Of a DNA stretch of 64,000 nucleotides, positions 1 to 8,682 are shown piece by piece (the first letter of the stretch is position 1; each line of letters begins with the position of its first letter). Source of the stretch: Thermithiobacillus plumbiphilus (GTDB lineage Bacteria; Pseudomonadota; Gammaproteobacteria; Acidithiobacillales; Thermithiobacillaceae); contig NZ_JBBPCO010000009.1 in NCBI RefSeq assembly GCF_038070005.1, positions 62,001 to 126,000 on the forward strand. Direction: 5' to 3'. The translations under genes and the position numbers were made by a program. The notes under the pieces were generated by a model. The model was not told where the DNA came from. It ran no database searches and worked only from the letters and a program-made list of their open reading frames with translations.

Positions 1-1
1 G

Positions 2-1708
2 AAGGCCATCCAGAAGGAGCTCGGGGATATGGAAGGCGAGGGCGCGAGCGAGGCCGATGAACTGGCCAAGAAGATCGAAGCCGCCGGCATGTCCAAGGAT
101 GCGCGTGGCAAGGCCGAAGCCGAGCTCAAGAAACTGCGCATGATGAGCCCGATGTCCGCGGAGGCCACCGTGGTACGCAACTACATCGACTGGCTCGTGA
201 GCGTGCCATGGAAAAAGCGCAGCAAGGTCCGCCGCGATATCGAGGCTGCCCGCCAGATCCTGGACGAGGACCACTATGGTCTTGAAGAGGTCAAGGAGCG
301 CATCATCGAGTATCTGGCCGTGCAGAACCGCACGGGTGGTTCACGCGGCCCGATTCTCTGCCTCGTCGGCCCGCCTGGCGTCGGCAAGACCAGCCTGGGG
401 CAGTCCATCGCCAAGGCCACCAACCGCAAGTTCGTACGCATGGCCCTAGGTGGCGTGCGCGACGAGGCCGAGATCCGCGGACACCGGCGCACCTACATTG
501 GTGCCCTGCCGGGCAAGATCGTGCAGAGCCTTGCCAAGGTCGGCACCCGCAATCCCTTGATGCTGCTCGATGAAGTTGACAAGATGTCGATGGATTTCCG
601 GGGCGACCCTGCTTCCGCCCTGCTGGAAGTGCTGGACCCCGAGCAGAACCACACCTTCAGTGACCATTATCTGGAAGTGGATTACGATCTGTCCGACGTG
701 ATGTTCGTGACCACCGCCAACACCCTGCACATGCCCGGGCCCCTGCTGGACCGCATGGAAATCATTCGCCTGGCGGGCTACACCGAGGACGAGAAGACCC
801 ACATCGCTCTCAAGTACCTTCTGCCCAAGCAGATGAAGAATCATGGCCTGAAGGAAGGCGAGATTGCGGTCGGCGAAGATGTGATCCGCGACATCATCCG
901 TCACTATACCCGCGAGGCTGGCGTGCGTGATCTCGAGCGTCAGATCGCGCGCATTTCCCGCAAGGTAGTCAAGGAGTTGCTGACGCGCAAGGATGCGGAC
1001 CTGATCACGGTGACACCGCAGAATCTGGAAGACTATCTGGGCGTGCGCCGCTTCAGCTATGGCAAGGCGGAAGCCGAGAACCGGGTAGGGCAGGTTACAG
1101 GCCTTGCCTGGACCGAAGTGGGGGGCGAACTGCTCGTCATCGAGGCCGTTGCCCTGCCTGGCAAGGGCAAGCAGACCTATACCGGCAAGCTCGGTGACGT
1201 CATGCAGGAGTCCATCCAGGCAGCCATGAGCGTGGTGCGTTCGCGCGCCAGGCGGCTTGGCATCGACCCCGAGTTCTACCAGAAGGTGGACGTGCACATC
1301 CACGTGCCCGAGGGCGCCACGCCCAAGGATGGCCCAAGTGCCGGCATTGGCATGTGTACGGCGCTGGTGTCGTCCCTGACGGGTATCCCGGTCAAGGCCA
1401 GTGTGGCCATGACGGGTGAAATCACCCTGCGCGGCGAGGTATTGCCGATTGGGGGCCTGAAAGAGAAGTTGCTGGCCGCTCATCGCGGCGGCATCGAGAC
1501 CGTACTGATCCCGAAAGAGAACGAAAAGGATCTCCGGGACATTCCGGCGAAGGTGCTTGAACAGCTCACCATCAAGCCGGTGAGGTGGATCGAGGAAGTG
1601 CTGGAAACCGCGCTCGAAAGCAAACCGACGCCCTTGCCGGAGCCTTCCATGAAGGAAAAGTCCGCAACGGCAAGCCAGAGTGTCGGTGAGGCGGCAACCG
1701 CGCATTAA
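2..1708 (+). CDS. lon: ATP-dependent protease Lon (C-terminal part, 5' end outside window)
   Basis: Lon degrades misfolded and selected regulatory proteins in the cytoplasm, using ATP. The open frame runs in from the window edge, so the N-terminal substrate-recognition domain is missing. What remains is the AAA+ module with Walker A GPPGVGKT at bases 368-391 and a Walker [10 protein letters not shown] near 555-585. The serine-lysine protease domain follows, with the catalytic serine in DGPSAG (codon 1337-1339) and the catalytic lysine in GGLKEK (codon 1460-1462). The C-terminal tail is short, polar and low in complexity. It lies directly upstream of hupB, the same order as in E. coli. Identification is secure. 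Confidence 0.97.
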   Translation, partial: KAIQKELGDMEGEGASEADELAKKIEAAGMSKDARGKAEAELKKLRMMSPMSAEATVVRNYIDWLVSVPWKKRSKVRRDIEAARQILDEDHYGLEEVKERIIEYLAVQNRTGGSRGPILCLVGPPGVGKTSLGQSIAKATNRKFVRMALGGVRDEAEIRGHRRTYIGALPGKIVQSLAKVGTRNPLMLLDEVDKMSMDFRGDPASALLEVLDPEQNHTFSDHYLEVDYDLSDVMFVTTANTLHMPGPLLDRMEIIRLAGYTEDEKTHIALKYLLPKQMKNHGLKEGEIAVGEDVIRDIIRHYTREAGVRDLERQIARISRKVVKELLTRKDADLITVTPQNLEDYLGVRRFSYGKAEAENRVGQVTGLAWTEVGGELLVIEAVALPGKGKQTYTGKLGDVMQESIQAAMSVVRSRARRLGIDPEFYQKVDVHIHVPEGATPKDGPSAGIGMCTALVSSLTGIPVKASVAMTGEITLRGEVLPIGGLKEKLLAAHRGGIETVLIPKENEKDLRDIPAKVLEQLTIKPVRWIEEVLETALESKPTPLPEPSMKEKSATASQSVGEAATAH

Positions 1709-1713
1709 AAATT

Positions 1714-1742
1714 GGTGTCAGGGACCCAAATTCCTTGACACC
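1714..1742. repeat. Inverted repeat overlapping the hupB -35 region
   Basis: GGTGTCA (1714-1720) is mirrored by TGACACC (1736-1742), and the right arm covers most of the TTGACA -35 hexamer. It could be a protein-binding site, a weak lon terminator without a U tract, or a remnant of a dispersed extragenic repeat. The sequence alone does not decide. Confidence 0.45.
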
Positions 1743-1764
1743 TTCTTTAACGCCTTGCTATATA
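1735..1764 (+). promoter_or_regulatory. Sigma-70 promoter of hupB
   Basis: TTGACA at 1735-1740 is followed after 18 bases by TATATA at 1759-1764 (TATAAA overlaps two bases later). The predicted start lies about 25-30 bases before the hupB start codon. A purine-rich ribosome site (AAAGGGGGA) is centred near 1790. Confidence 0.65.
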
Positions 1765-1798
1765 AACTGCACGCGTGAACAACTAAAGGGGGACTAGC

Positions 1799-2071
1799 GT
1801 GAACAAATCCGAATTGGTAGAAAAAGTGGCTCAATCGGCAGGGATTTCCAGAAGTGCTGCCACGCAGGCGCTGGATGCCACTGTCAAGGCAATCACGGAT
1901 GCCCTTGCCGCAGGCGACCAGGTGACCCTGGTGGGTTTTGGTACCTTCTCGGTAGCGGAGCGTGAGGGCCGCAAGGGCCGCAATCCGCGCACCGGTGAGG
2001 AGATCGAGATCAAGGCCTCGAAAACGCCCAAATTCAAGGCTGGTAAAACGCTCAAGGATGCGGTAGGATAA
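1799..2071 (+). CDS. hupB: DNA-binding protein HU-beta
   Basis: HU is a small dimeric nucleoid protein that bends and packages DNA. The 90-residue product begins MNKSELVEKVA and contains the family signature GFGTFSV...RKGRNPRTG around residues 46-65, which forms the DNA-embracing beta arm. The length matches the family (about 90). Translation starts at GTG 1799, supported by a strong AAAGGGGGA site 5-12 bases upstream. It lies between lon and a tRNA pair, and has its own TTGACA promoter. Confidence 0.97.
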   Translation: MNKSELVEKVAQSAGISRSAATQALDATVKAITDALAAGDQVTLVGFGTFSVAEREGRKGRNPRTGEEIEIKASKTPKFKAGKTLKDAVG

Positions 2072-2083
2072 GCCGCAGTCAAA

Positions 2084-2159
2084 GGGCGGTTAGCTCAGCT
2101 GGGAGAGCGTCGGCTTTACACGCCGAATGTCGGGGGTTCGAACCCCTCACCGCCCACCA
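2084..2159 (+). tRNA. tRNA-Val (anticodon UAC)
   Basis: The acceptor arms GGGCGGT (2084-2090) and ACCGCCC (2149-2155) pair fully. The anticodon stem TCGGC/GCCGA encloses the loop TTTACAC, giving anticodon TAC at 2117-2119. The T-loop TTCGAAC and an encoded CCA (2157-2159) are present. Confidence 0.97.
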
Positions 2160-2171
2160 GCACAGGTTCAT

Positions 2172-2248
2172 GGGGTGGTAGTTCAGTTGGTCAGAATGCC
2201 GGCCTGTCACGCCGGAGGTCGCGGGTTCGAGCCCCGTCCACCCCGCCA
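2172..2248 (+). tRNA. tRNA-Asp (anticodon GUC)
   Basis: The acceptor arms GGGGTGG (2172-2178) and CCACCCC (2238-2244) pair, the anticodon loop is CTGTCAC with GTC, the T-loop is TTCGAGC, and CCA is encoded at 2246-2248. It sits 12 bases after tRNA-Val and is likely cotranscribed with it. Confidence 0.97.
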
Positions 2249-2251
2249 GTT

Positions 2252-2285
2252 AAAAAGCGAATCTCTCAAGGATTCGCTTTTTTAT
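2252..2285 (+). terminator. Intrinsic terminator after the tRNA-Val/tRNA-Asp pair
   Basis: AAAGCGAATC (2254-2263) pairs with GATTCGCTTT (2271-2280) around a 7-base loop, and a T-run follows. Confidence 0.85.
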
Positions 2286-2377
2286 TTCCATCCTGCCCTC
2301 CAAAGGCTGTTTCCTGCGCAGGATTCCGGTATGATTCCTTTTTTTTCGCCCATTCCTGATATTGGATCTTCAGACCG

Positions 2378-4288
2378 ATGCTTGAAGCTTTCAGAAATAT
2401 TGGCCAGTCCTGGGTAGCCAAGCTGCTGCTGGCCTTGATTGCGCTTTCCTTTGCCTTGTGGGGTGTCAGCGGATATTTTTCCGATGATCCGGGTGGGCAG
2501 AATGTAGCCGAGGTCAATGGCGCGGCAATTACTCAAAAGGCCTTTCAGGAGCGCTACAAGCAGGAAGTCGAGCGCTACCGCCAGATGCTGGGGAAGGATT
2601 TTTCGCCACAGATGCTGGAATCCATGAAACTCAAGGACCAGGTGCTGGAGGCGATGATCAACTATCAGGTGCTGGTCAATGAGACCAGGCGTCTTGGGCT
2701 GCACGTGCCCGATGCCGAGGTGGTCAAGTTCATCCAGACCCTGCCGGTGTTTTCTGACGAGAAGGGCTTTTCCAGGCAGCGCTATCAGCAGCTGCTGGCG
2801 CAGCAGGGAATGACGCCCGCCAGCTTCGAAAGCCAGGTTCGCGAGGAACTGGCGGTACGCCAGCTGGAGCAGGGGATTTCCACCGCACCGCTGACCGCGC
2901 CCAATGAAGTGGCTTCCCTGTTCGCCATCAGTGAGGAAACCCGCAAGGTCGAGGTGGCCATCATTCCTGCCCAGGCCTTTGCCGACAAGGTGACTGTCAG
3001 TCCTGAAGCCGTGGCGGCCTATTACAAGGCGCATCAGGCAGAGTTTCGGCAGCCCGAACGCGTCAAGGTCAGCTATGTGGTCATGGGTCCGGAGGCCTTC
3101 GAAGGCAAGGCGCAGGTCAGCGAGGATGAGCTGAAGGCTGCCTATGACAAACAGAAGGACAATTTCAAGACGGCGGAAGAGCGTAGCGCGCGTCACATCC
3201 TGATCAGCATTCCCCAGGATGCCACACCGGAGCAGGTCAAGGCGGCGCAGGACCGGGCTGAATCCCTCGTCAAGCGCCTGCGCGACGGTGCGGATTTCGC
3301 GCAGCTGGCGCGCCAGGAGTCCGGTGACCCGGGGTCGGCAGCCCAGGGCGGCGACCTGGGCTTCTTTGGTCGTGGTGCCATGGTCAAGCCCTTCGAGGAT
3401 GCCGTATTCAGCCTCAAGCCCGGCCAGATCAGCGACCCTGTGCGTACCCCGTTTGGTTTCCATATCATTCAGGTCCAGGAGGTGCGTCCGGAGCGCGTGC
3501 AGGAATTTGCGGAGGTGCGTCCCCAGCTTGAGCGGGAACTGCGGCGCGAGAAGGCCGAAAAGGCCTTTGATGAGGCCACGGCAAACTTCAAGGATCTGCT
3601 GTTTACCCAGGACAAGAGCCTCGATGCTGCTGCGAAGGAATTTGGCCTGCCCGTGCAGCAGAGTGAGTGGCTGACACGCAATGCTCAGGCGCCCGGAATC
3701 TTTGCGGATCCCAAGGTGATCAACCAGGTGTTCTCGAACCGGGTGCTGGGCGGCAAGAACAGCGAGGCGGTCGAGCTCAGCGACGGTCGTGTCGCCGGGT
3801 TCCACCTGCAGGCACGTGAACCGGCAAAGCAATTGCCCTTGGCTGCAGTGGAAGACCAGATAACTGAAAAGCTGCGTCTGGAAAAGGCCGAGGCTGCGGC
3901 GAAGGCGGCTGCCAACGATCTCTTGAAATCTGCGCAGAATGGTCAGCCCTTGTCGCAGTTGGCGGCCCAGAATGGCTATCAGGTGGAAACTGCCACGCTG
4001 TCACGCCGCAATGCCGAACAGCTTCCCGAGCCACTGGTTCGGGCCGCCTTCCAGGCTCCCGAGCCTGCTGTAGGCAAGGTGAGTTATGGCATGACCAGCA
4101 TGCCGGGCGGGGCCTTCGTGTATGGTGTCGACGAGGTGAAGAAGCCTTCGGCCAGCGAGTTGCAGGGTCCTCTGCGCCAGCAGATTGCTGACTTCCTGCA
4201 AAATCAGCGGGGTGGACAGGCATTCAAGAGCTATCTCGATACCCTGCGTGCCCAGGCCGAGGTCAAGGTGTACAAGGACAAGCTCTGA
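2378..4288 (+). CDS. ppiD: Periplasmic folding chaperone PpiD (SurA-N/parvulin)
   Basis: PpiD is an inner-membrane-anchored chaperone that meets proteins leaving the Sec translocon. The 636-residue product has one N-terminal membrane anchor (about residues 13-33, [19 protein letters not shown]), a SurA-N-like chaperone segment (about 40-240), and a parvulin-type rotamase domain at about 268-365 with ARHILI, the GGDLGFF loop and FGFHIIQV. A long C-terminal region follows. Length is close to E. coli PpiD (623). The position after lon-hupB also matches. No strong ribosome site is visible before ATG 2378, but the anchor sequence fixes the N-terminus. Confidence 0.93.
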   Translation: MLEAFRNIGQSWVAKLLLALIALSFALWGVSGYFSDDPGGQNVAEVNGAAITQKAFQERYKQEVERYRQMLGKDFSPQMLESMKLKDQVLEAMINYQVLVNETRRLGLHVPDAEVVKFIQTLPVFSDEKGFSRQRYQQLLAQQGMTPASFESQVREELAVRQLEQGISTAPLTAPNEVASLFAISEETRKVEVAIIPAQAFADKVTVSPEAVAAYYKAHQAEFRQPERVKVSYVVMGPEAFEGKAQVSEDELKAAYDKQKDNFKTAEERSARHILISIPQDATPEQVKAAQDRAESLVKRLRDGADFAQLARQESGDPGSAAQGGDLGFFGRGAMVKPFEDAVFSLKPGQISDPVRTPFGFHIIQVQEVRPERVQEFAEVRPQLERELRREKAEKAFDEATANFKDLLFTQDKSLDAAAKEFGLPVQQSEWLTRNAQAPGIFADPKVINQVFSNRVLGGKNSEAVELSDGRVAGFHLQAREPAKQLPLAAVEDQITEKLRLEKAEAAAKAAANDLLKSAQNGQPLSQLAAQNGYQVETATLSRRNAEQLPEPLVRAAFQAPEPAVGKVSYGMTSMPGGAFVYGVDEVKKPSASELQGPLRQQIADFLQNQRGGQAFKSYLDTLRAQAEVKVYKDKL

Positions 4289-4310
4289 ATACTGCTGTGC
4301 CTTCAAACAA

Positions 4311-4342
4311 AAAGGGCGTGGGAATCATCCCACGCCCTTTTT
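4311..4342. terminator. Bidirectional terminator between ppiD and fabI
   Basis: AAAGGGCGTGGGA (4311-4323) and TCCCACGCCCTTT (4328-4340) form a perfect 13-bp stem with a 4-base loop. It is flanked by A and T runs, so it can serve both convergent genes. Confidence 0.92.
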
Positions 4343-4353
4343 CATCGCAGGAA

Positions 4354-5127
4354 TCAGATGCCCATGGCATTGTAACCGGCATCGACATGGGTGATCTCGG
4401 CGGTCACGCCTGAAGCAAGATCAGAGCAGAGGAAGGCGCCGACATTGCCGACTTCCTCGATGGTCACGTTGCGCTTGAGGGCCGCACGATTCTCGTAGTG
4501 ATCCAGAATGCTCTTGAAACCACTGATGCCGCTGGCGGCCAAGGTGCGGATCGGCCCGGCCGAGATGGCGTTGACGCGGATGCCCTCGGGGCCGAGCGAC
4601 TGGGCCAGATAACGCACACTCGCTTCGAGGCTGGCCTTGGCAAGCCCCATTACATTGTAGTTCTCCATGGCGCGCTCGGCACCCAGATAACTCAGGGTCA
4701 GCAGGGCGCCCTGGCGATTCTGCATGAGTGGGCGGCAGGCCTTGGCCAGTGCTGTGAAGCTGTAGCTGGACACGTCATGGGCGATGCGAAAGCCCTCGCG
4801 GGTCACGGCGTCGAGATAATTGCCGGAAAGCTCGTTCTTCGGCGCGAAGGCGGCTCCATGTACCGCGATGTCCAGACCACCCCAGCGTTGCCGGATGCTT
4901 TCCATGACCGAGGCGATCTGGTCCTCTTCGCCAAGATCCAGTTCCAGCGGGGCGGGGCCACCCAGCTCTGCGGCCAGGCTCTCCACGCGCTCACGCAGGC
5001 GCTCGTTCTGATAGGTGAGCAGGACCTCTGCGCCTTCGCGCCGCATGGCCTGGGCGATGCCCCAGGAAATGGACCGGTCGGAGGCGACGCCGACGATGAG
5101 TGCCTTCTTGTTTGCTAGAAATGTCAT
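4354..5127 (-). CDS. fabI: Enoyl-[acyl-carrier-protein] reductase (NADH) FabI
   Basis: FabI carries out the last reduction of each fatty-acid elongation cycle and is the target of triclosan-type inhibitors. The 257-residue product has the SDR fold with the FabI-specific N-terminal motif [13 protein letters not shown]. The catalytic residues are Tyr157 and Lys164 in NYNVMGLAK, with Tyr147 in the SYLGAE motif, one residue offset from E. coli numbering. A GGAG ribosome site precedes ATG 5127. It lies 27 bases after the OppC-like permease gene and is probably transcribed with the transporter genes, an uncommon pairing. Confidence 0.97.
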   Translation of the reverse strand: MTFLANKKALIVGVASDRSISWGIAQAMRREGAEVLLTYQNERLRERVESLAAELGGPAPLELDLGEEDQIASVMESIRQRWGGLDIAVHGAAFAPKNELSGNYLDAVTREGFRIAHDVSSYSFTALAKACRPLMQNRQGALLTLSYLGAERAMENYNVMGLAKASLEASVRYLAQSLGPEGIRVNAISAGPIRTLAASGISGFKSILDHYENRAALKRNVTIEEVGNVGAFLCSDLASGVTAEITHVDAGYNAMGI

Positions 5128-5154
5128 GTGATCTCCACGTTCGAGTGAATGAAT

Positions 5155-5997
5155 TCAGCGGCCGATGGTCTGCCGGTTCTGATGGGGGTCCAGGGCTTCC
5201 TGCAGGCCTTCACCGAGCAGGTTGTAGCTGAGCACGGTGATCAGGATCGCAAGCCCCGGATAAAGCGAGAGCCACCAGGCAAAATGGATGTATTCCTTGC
5301 CTTCGCTCAGGATGTTGCCCCAGCTTGCGGTGGGTGGCTGTACCCCGAGCCCCAGGAAAGAGAGTCCTGATTCTACCAGGATGGCTCCGGCAATGCTGAG
5401 GATGACCGTGACGATCACCGGATCAAGGCTGTTGGGCAGGAAGTGCCGTAGCATCAGGCGCAGGTCGCCGGCGCCCAGGGCTCTGGCCGCCAGCACGAAC
5501 TCGCGTTCATGCAGGCTCAGGAATTCTGCCCGGACCAGACGCGCCACGCCCATCCAGGAAGTCAGGCCAATCACGATCATGATGTTGAGCATGCTGGGCT
5601 CAAGAAAGGCGATGACCGCGAGAATCAGGAAGAAAGTGGGTATGGCGAGCATGACATCGACCAGCCGCATCATCAGGCTGTCGGTCCGCCCGCGATAAAA
5701 GCCCGCCAGCGCCCCGAGAATGATGCCGATCAGGGTGGCCAGACCCACCGCGACGAAGCCGACGGACAGGGAAATGCGCGCGCCGTAGATCATGCGCGAC
5801 AATACATCCCGGCCGAGCCGGTCGGTGCCCATGACATGGCTACTGGAAGGCGGCTGCAGGATGGCCCTGACGTCGATGGCATTGGGATCGAAGGGCGCGA
5901 TCCAGGGGGCGGTGATGGCGGCCAGCGCCGTGAGGACCACGAACAGGCCGCCGAGGCTGGCGGTCGGGTAGCGCCGTAGCCATTGCAGCGACTTCAT
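5155..5997 (-). CDS. Opp/Dpp-type ABC transporter permease (C subunit)
   Basis: This is one of two inner-membrane subunits of a peptide/opine/nickel-class importer. The 280-residue product has six predicted membrane segments and the OppC N-terminal motif DRLGRDVLSRMIYGAR at about residues 59-74. The EAA loop AARALGAGDLRLMLRHFLPN that contacts the ATPase is present. Its start overlaps the end of the preceding permease gene by four bases (ATGA). No ATPase gene is present next to it in the window, so the energising subunit must be encoded elsewhere. Confidence 0.9.
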   Translation of the reverse strand: MKSLQWLRRYPTASLGGLFVVLTALAAITAPWIAPFDPNAIDVRAILQPPSSSHVMGTDRLGRDVLSRMIYGARISLSVGFVAVGLATLIGIILGALAGFYRGRTDSLMMRLVDVMLAIPTFFLILAVIAFLEPSMLNIMIVIGLTSWMGVARLVRAEFLSLHEREFVLAARALGAGDLRLMLRHFLPNSLDPVIVTVILSIAGAILVESGLSFLGLGVQPPTASWGNILSEGKEYIHFAWWLSLYPGLAILITVLSYNLLGEGLQEALDPHQNRQTIGR

Positions 5998-6977
5998 TGG
6001 CCGATGCCTCTGCGAATGCGCGGATCGGCCCAGGCATAGGCCAGGTCAGCCAGCAGATTGCCCGCCAGGGTGAGCGCCGCGCCAATGACGAGTATCCCCA
6101 TCACCACCGGAAAGTCGCGCATGAGCACGGAATCATAAAAGAGCTTTCCCATGCCGGGAATGGAAAAGAGGCTTTCCACGATCACCGAGCCGCCAATCAG
6201 GCCGGGTATGGACAGACCCAGCACCGTGATGGTGGGCAGCAGGGCATTGCGCAGTGCATGACGATAGATGACGCTGCTTTCGGGGAGGCCCTTGGCGCGT
6301 GCGGTGGTGATGTAGTCGCGGCACAGCACATCCAGGGTGTTGGCGCGGATGTAGCGGCTGAAGCCGGCGATACCGGCAATGGCGGAAACCAGCACCGGCA
6401 GGATCAGGTGCTCCGCCAGATCGCTTGTCCTTCCCCAGAAGGACAACTGTTCATGATCCAGGCTGGTAAGACCCGTGATCGGCAACCAGTGCTGCTCGAC
6501 GCCCAGCCAGATCATGAGCATCAAGGCCAGCCAGAAACTCGGGATGGCGAAGCCGATATAGACCAGTATGGTGCTGATGTAATCGAACAGCGAGCGGGCC
6601 TTGACCGCCGAGAGCAGCCCAAGGGGGATGGCAATGGCGAGAATGAGCGCAATTGCCAGGACATTGATGAGCAGGGTGATGGGCAGATGCTGCGCAATCT
6701 TGTCGATGACGGGCGTGGCGTCCGGGGCAAAGGATTTGCCGAAATCGAGCTGCACGATGCGCTCCAGCCAGAGCCCGTACTGGACCAGGAGTGGTTTGTC
6801 GAGATCATAGGCCTCCCGCAGCCGCTCCCGGGCCTCGCTGCTCATGCGCGGATCGAAACTGGCCTCCGTGCTGGTGACGTCGCCCGGCGCCAGATGCATG
6901 ACCACGAAGGAAATCAGGGTGATGCCCAGCAGGATGGGCAGCATCCACAGCAGTCGCCTGGCAAGATAGGTCAGCAT
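5994..6977 (-). CDS. Opp/Dpp-type ABC transporter permease (B subunit)
   Basis: This is the partner permease of the downstream OppC-like protein. The 327-residue product has the typical OppB start (YLARRLLWMLPILLGITLISF), the large periplasmic loop after the first helix, and the EAA loop ARAKGLPESSVIYRHALRNA near residues 225-245. Length matches OppB/DppB proteins (306-339). It sits 46 bases after the solute-binding protein gene and overlaps the OppC-like gene by four bases, so the three form one operon. Confidence 0.9.
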   Translation of the reverse strand: MLTYLARRLLWMLPILLGITLISFVVMHLAPGDVTSTEASFDPRMSSEARERLREAYDLDKPLLVQYGLWLERIVQLDFGKSFAPDATPVIDKIAQHLPITLLINVLAIALILAIAIPLGLLSAVKARSLFDYISTILVYIGFAIPSFWLALMLMIWLGVEQHWLPITGLTSLDHEQLSFWGRTSDLAEHLILPVLVSAIAGIAGFSRYIRANTLDVLCRDYITTARAKGLPESSVIYRHALRNALLPTITVLGLSIPGLIGGSVIVESLFSIPGMGKLFYDSVLMRDFPVVMGILVIGAALTLAGNLLADLAYAWADPRIRRGIGQ

Positions 6978-7023
6978 AGATGGGGATCATACATGGTGAG
7001 CGCTTCCCTGATCCAGTCGCTTG

Positions 7024-8682
7024 CTAGCGCTGAATGCTGATATTCTGAAGCGGCCGCGGGATATACCAGTCTTCGATATTGTAGCCGATGCCGGCGGGAG
7101 CCGGCTCGATGCCACGCACGCGCTTGTGCACGGCCACCAGAGAATAAGGTGCGAAAAGATAGACCATGGGAGCGTCCTTATGGAGCTCACGGGCAAAATT
7201 CTGGTAAATGATCGCCCGGCGTTGCGGATCCATTTCGCGACGCCCGGCCTCCAGCAGCTGGTCCACCTTGGGGTTGCTGTAACCGATGAAGTTGAACTTG
7301 CCGGGACCCTGCTCGCTGGAGTGCCAGATGCTGTACTGGTCCGGGTCGAGCGAAAGGCTCCAGCCCAGGATCACGGCATCGAAGTTGCTGGTATTGATGA
7401 ACTGGCTCAGGAAGGAGGCCCATTCCACCAGCCGGATCTGCACGTCGATGCCGACTTCCTTGAGCCGGCGCTGGATCAGGGTGGCGGCGAGCTGACGCGA
7501 TTCATTGGCGTTGTTGGTCACGATCTCCAGGTGGAAGGGGCGACCATTCCTGTCGAGCACGCCATCGCCGTCATGATCGATCCAGCCTGCCTCGGCGAGC
7601 AGGGCGCGGGCTTTCCGCGGGTCATAGGGGTAGGGCTGCAAGTCCCGCGGGTACCAGGGCGTGCCCGGTTTGAAGGGCGCGGCAATGACAAGCCCCTGGC
7701 CCAGTTGCACGCCATCGATGAGTTCCTGCTTGTCGATGGCGTAGTTGATGGCAAGGCGCACCCGGCGGTCGTTGAAGGGTGGGCGCTTGAGGTTGAATCC
7801 CAGATAGGTGTAGTTGTTGCCGAGATATTTGTAGGTATTGTAGCGCGCCCGCAGGTCCTCGCGCGCCGGAAAGACGCGGGTGTACTGGACAGGCGTCAGG
7901 GACATCTGATCGAGACTGCCGGCACTGAGCTCCAGGAACTGGGCGGCGGGATCCGGCATGATGCGATAGTTGATGGCGGAGATCAGCGGCCTGCCGCCCG
8001 TGCTCAGCGGGTTGTCCTTCAGCGTGATGCGCTGGCCCGGAACCCAGTTGCCGAGCCTGTAGTAACTGCTGCCCACAGGCTGGCGCGAGAAGGGGGTAGC
8101 GTTGATATCCTGGCCCTTGAGGATATGGGCCGGCAGGATGGACAGCCCCGCCCAGGTGGACAGGGCCGGGGCAAAGCGTTCCTTGTAATGCACCACCACG
8201 GTGCGGGCATCCGGGGTTTCCAGTGACTTCACCAGGGTGTAATCACTGCCATAAGGTGTGTGGGTCTTTGGATCGATGATCGTCTGGAAGGTGTATTTGA
8301 CGTCGGCGCTGGTCAGTGGCTTGCCGTCCGCCCAGCGAAGATCCGGCCGCAGCGTGAAGGTGATGCTCAGGCCGTCCGGGCTGATGCGCCAGTTTTGCGC
8401 GAGATCCCCTTCAAGCTCCAGATTGCGGTCATACTTGAGCAGGCTGTTGAAGAGGTAGCCGGCGATTTCATGCGAGGCGGAATCCGCGCCGATGAAAGGG
8501 ATCAGATTGCTGGCGTCGGCGCCAACGGCATTGCGCAATTGGCCGCCACGGGCAGGCGGAAACGGTTCATCCAGACTGGCGGGGGTTGACCCGGGACCAT
8601 TATCCTGCGCCTGACAGCCGGACAGCAGCATCAGGACGAGCAGGGATGGCCAGGAAAGTACGCCCTGCCTGGTCCTGATCAT
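7024..8682 (-). CDS. Peptide-class extracellular solute-binding lipoprotein (SBP family 5)
   Basis: This 552-residue protein is probably the substrate receptor of the OppBC-like permeases encoded just downstream. It begins with a lipoprotein signal ending LMLLSGC (Cys about residue 23). The family-5 fold is clear: FNSLLKYDRNLELEGDLAQN, the FTLRPDLRWADGKPLTSADV motif, and PYPYDPRKARALLAEAGW. The substrate could be an oligopeptide, including recycled murein peptide, because the gene overlaps mltD by four bases (ATGA). That context points to cell-wall turnover but is not proof. Confidence 0.9.
   Translation of the reverse strand: MIRTRQGVLSWPSLLVLMLLSGCQAQDNGPGSTPASLDEPFPPARGGQLRNAVGADASNLIPFIGADSASHEIAGYLFNSLLKYDRNLELEGDLAQNWRISPDGLSITFTLRPDLRWADGKPLTSADVKYTFQTIIDPKTHTPYGSDYTLVKSLETPDARTVVVHYKERFAPALSTWAGLSILPAHILKGQDINATPFSRQPVGSSYYRLGNWVPGQRITLKDNPLSTGGRPLISAINYRIMPDPAAQFLELSAGSLDQMSLTPVQYTRVFPAREDLRARYNTYKYLGNNYTYLGFNLKRPPFNDRRVRLAINYAIDKQELIDGVQLGQGLVIAAPFKPGTPWYPRDLQPYPYDPRKARALLAEAGWIDHDGDGVLDRNGRPFHLEIVTNNANESRQLAATLIQRRLKEVGIDVQIRLVEWASFLSQFINTSNFDAVILGWSLSLDPDQYSIWHSSEQGPGKFNFIGYSNPKVDQLLEAGRREMDPQRRAIIYQNFARELHKDAPMVYLFAPYSLVAVHKRVRGIEPAPAGIGYNIEDWYIPRPLQNISIQR

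Noticed and set aside
446-1705. Long minus-strand frame of 419 codons opposite lon
   Set aside because: The plus strand encodes unmistakable Lon motifs. The reverse frame is open only because of GC-rich codon bias and has no recognisable product.
2282-3832. Minus-strand frame of 516 codons opposite ppiD
   Set aside because: It is antisense to PpiD, crosses the tRNA terminator and has no ribosome site or family features.
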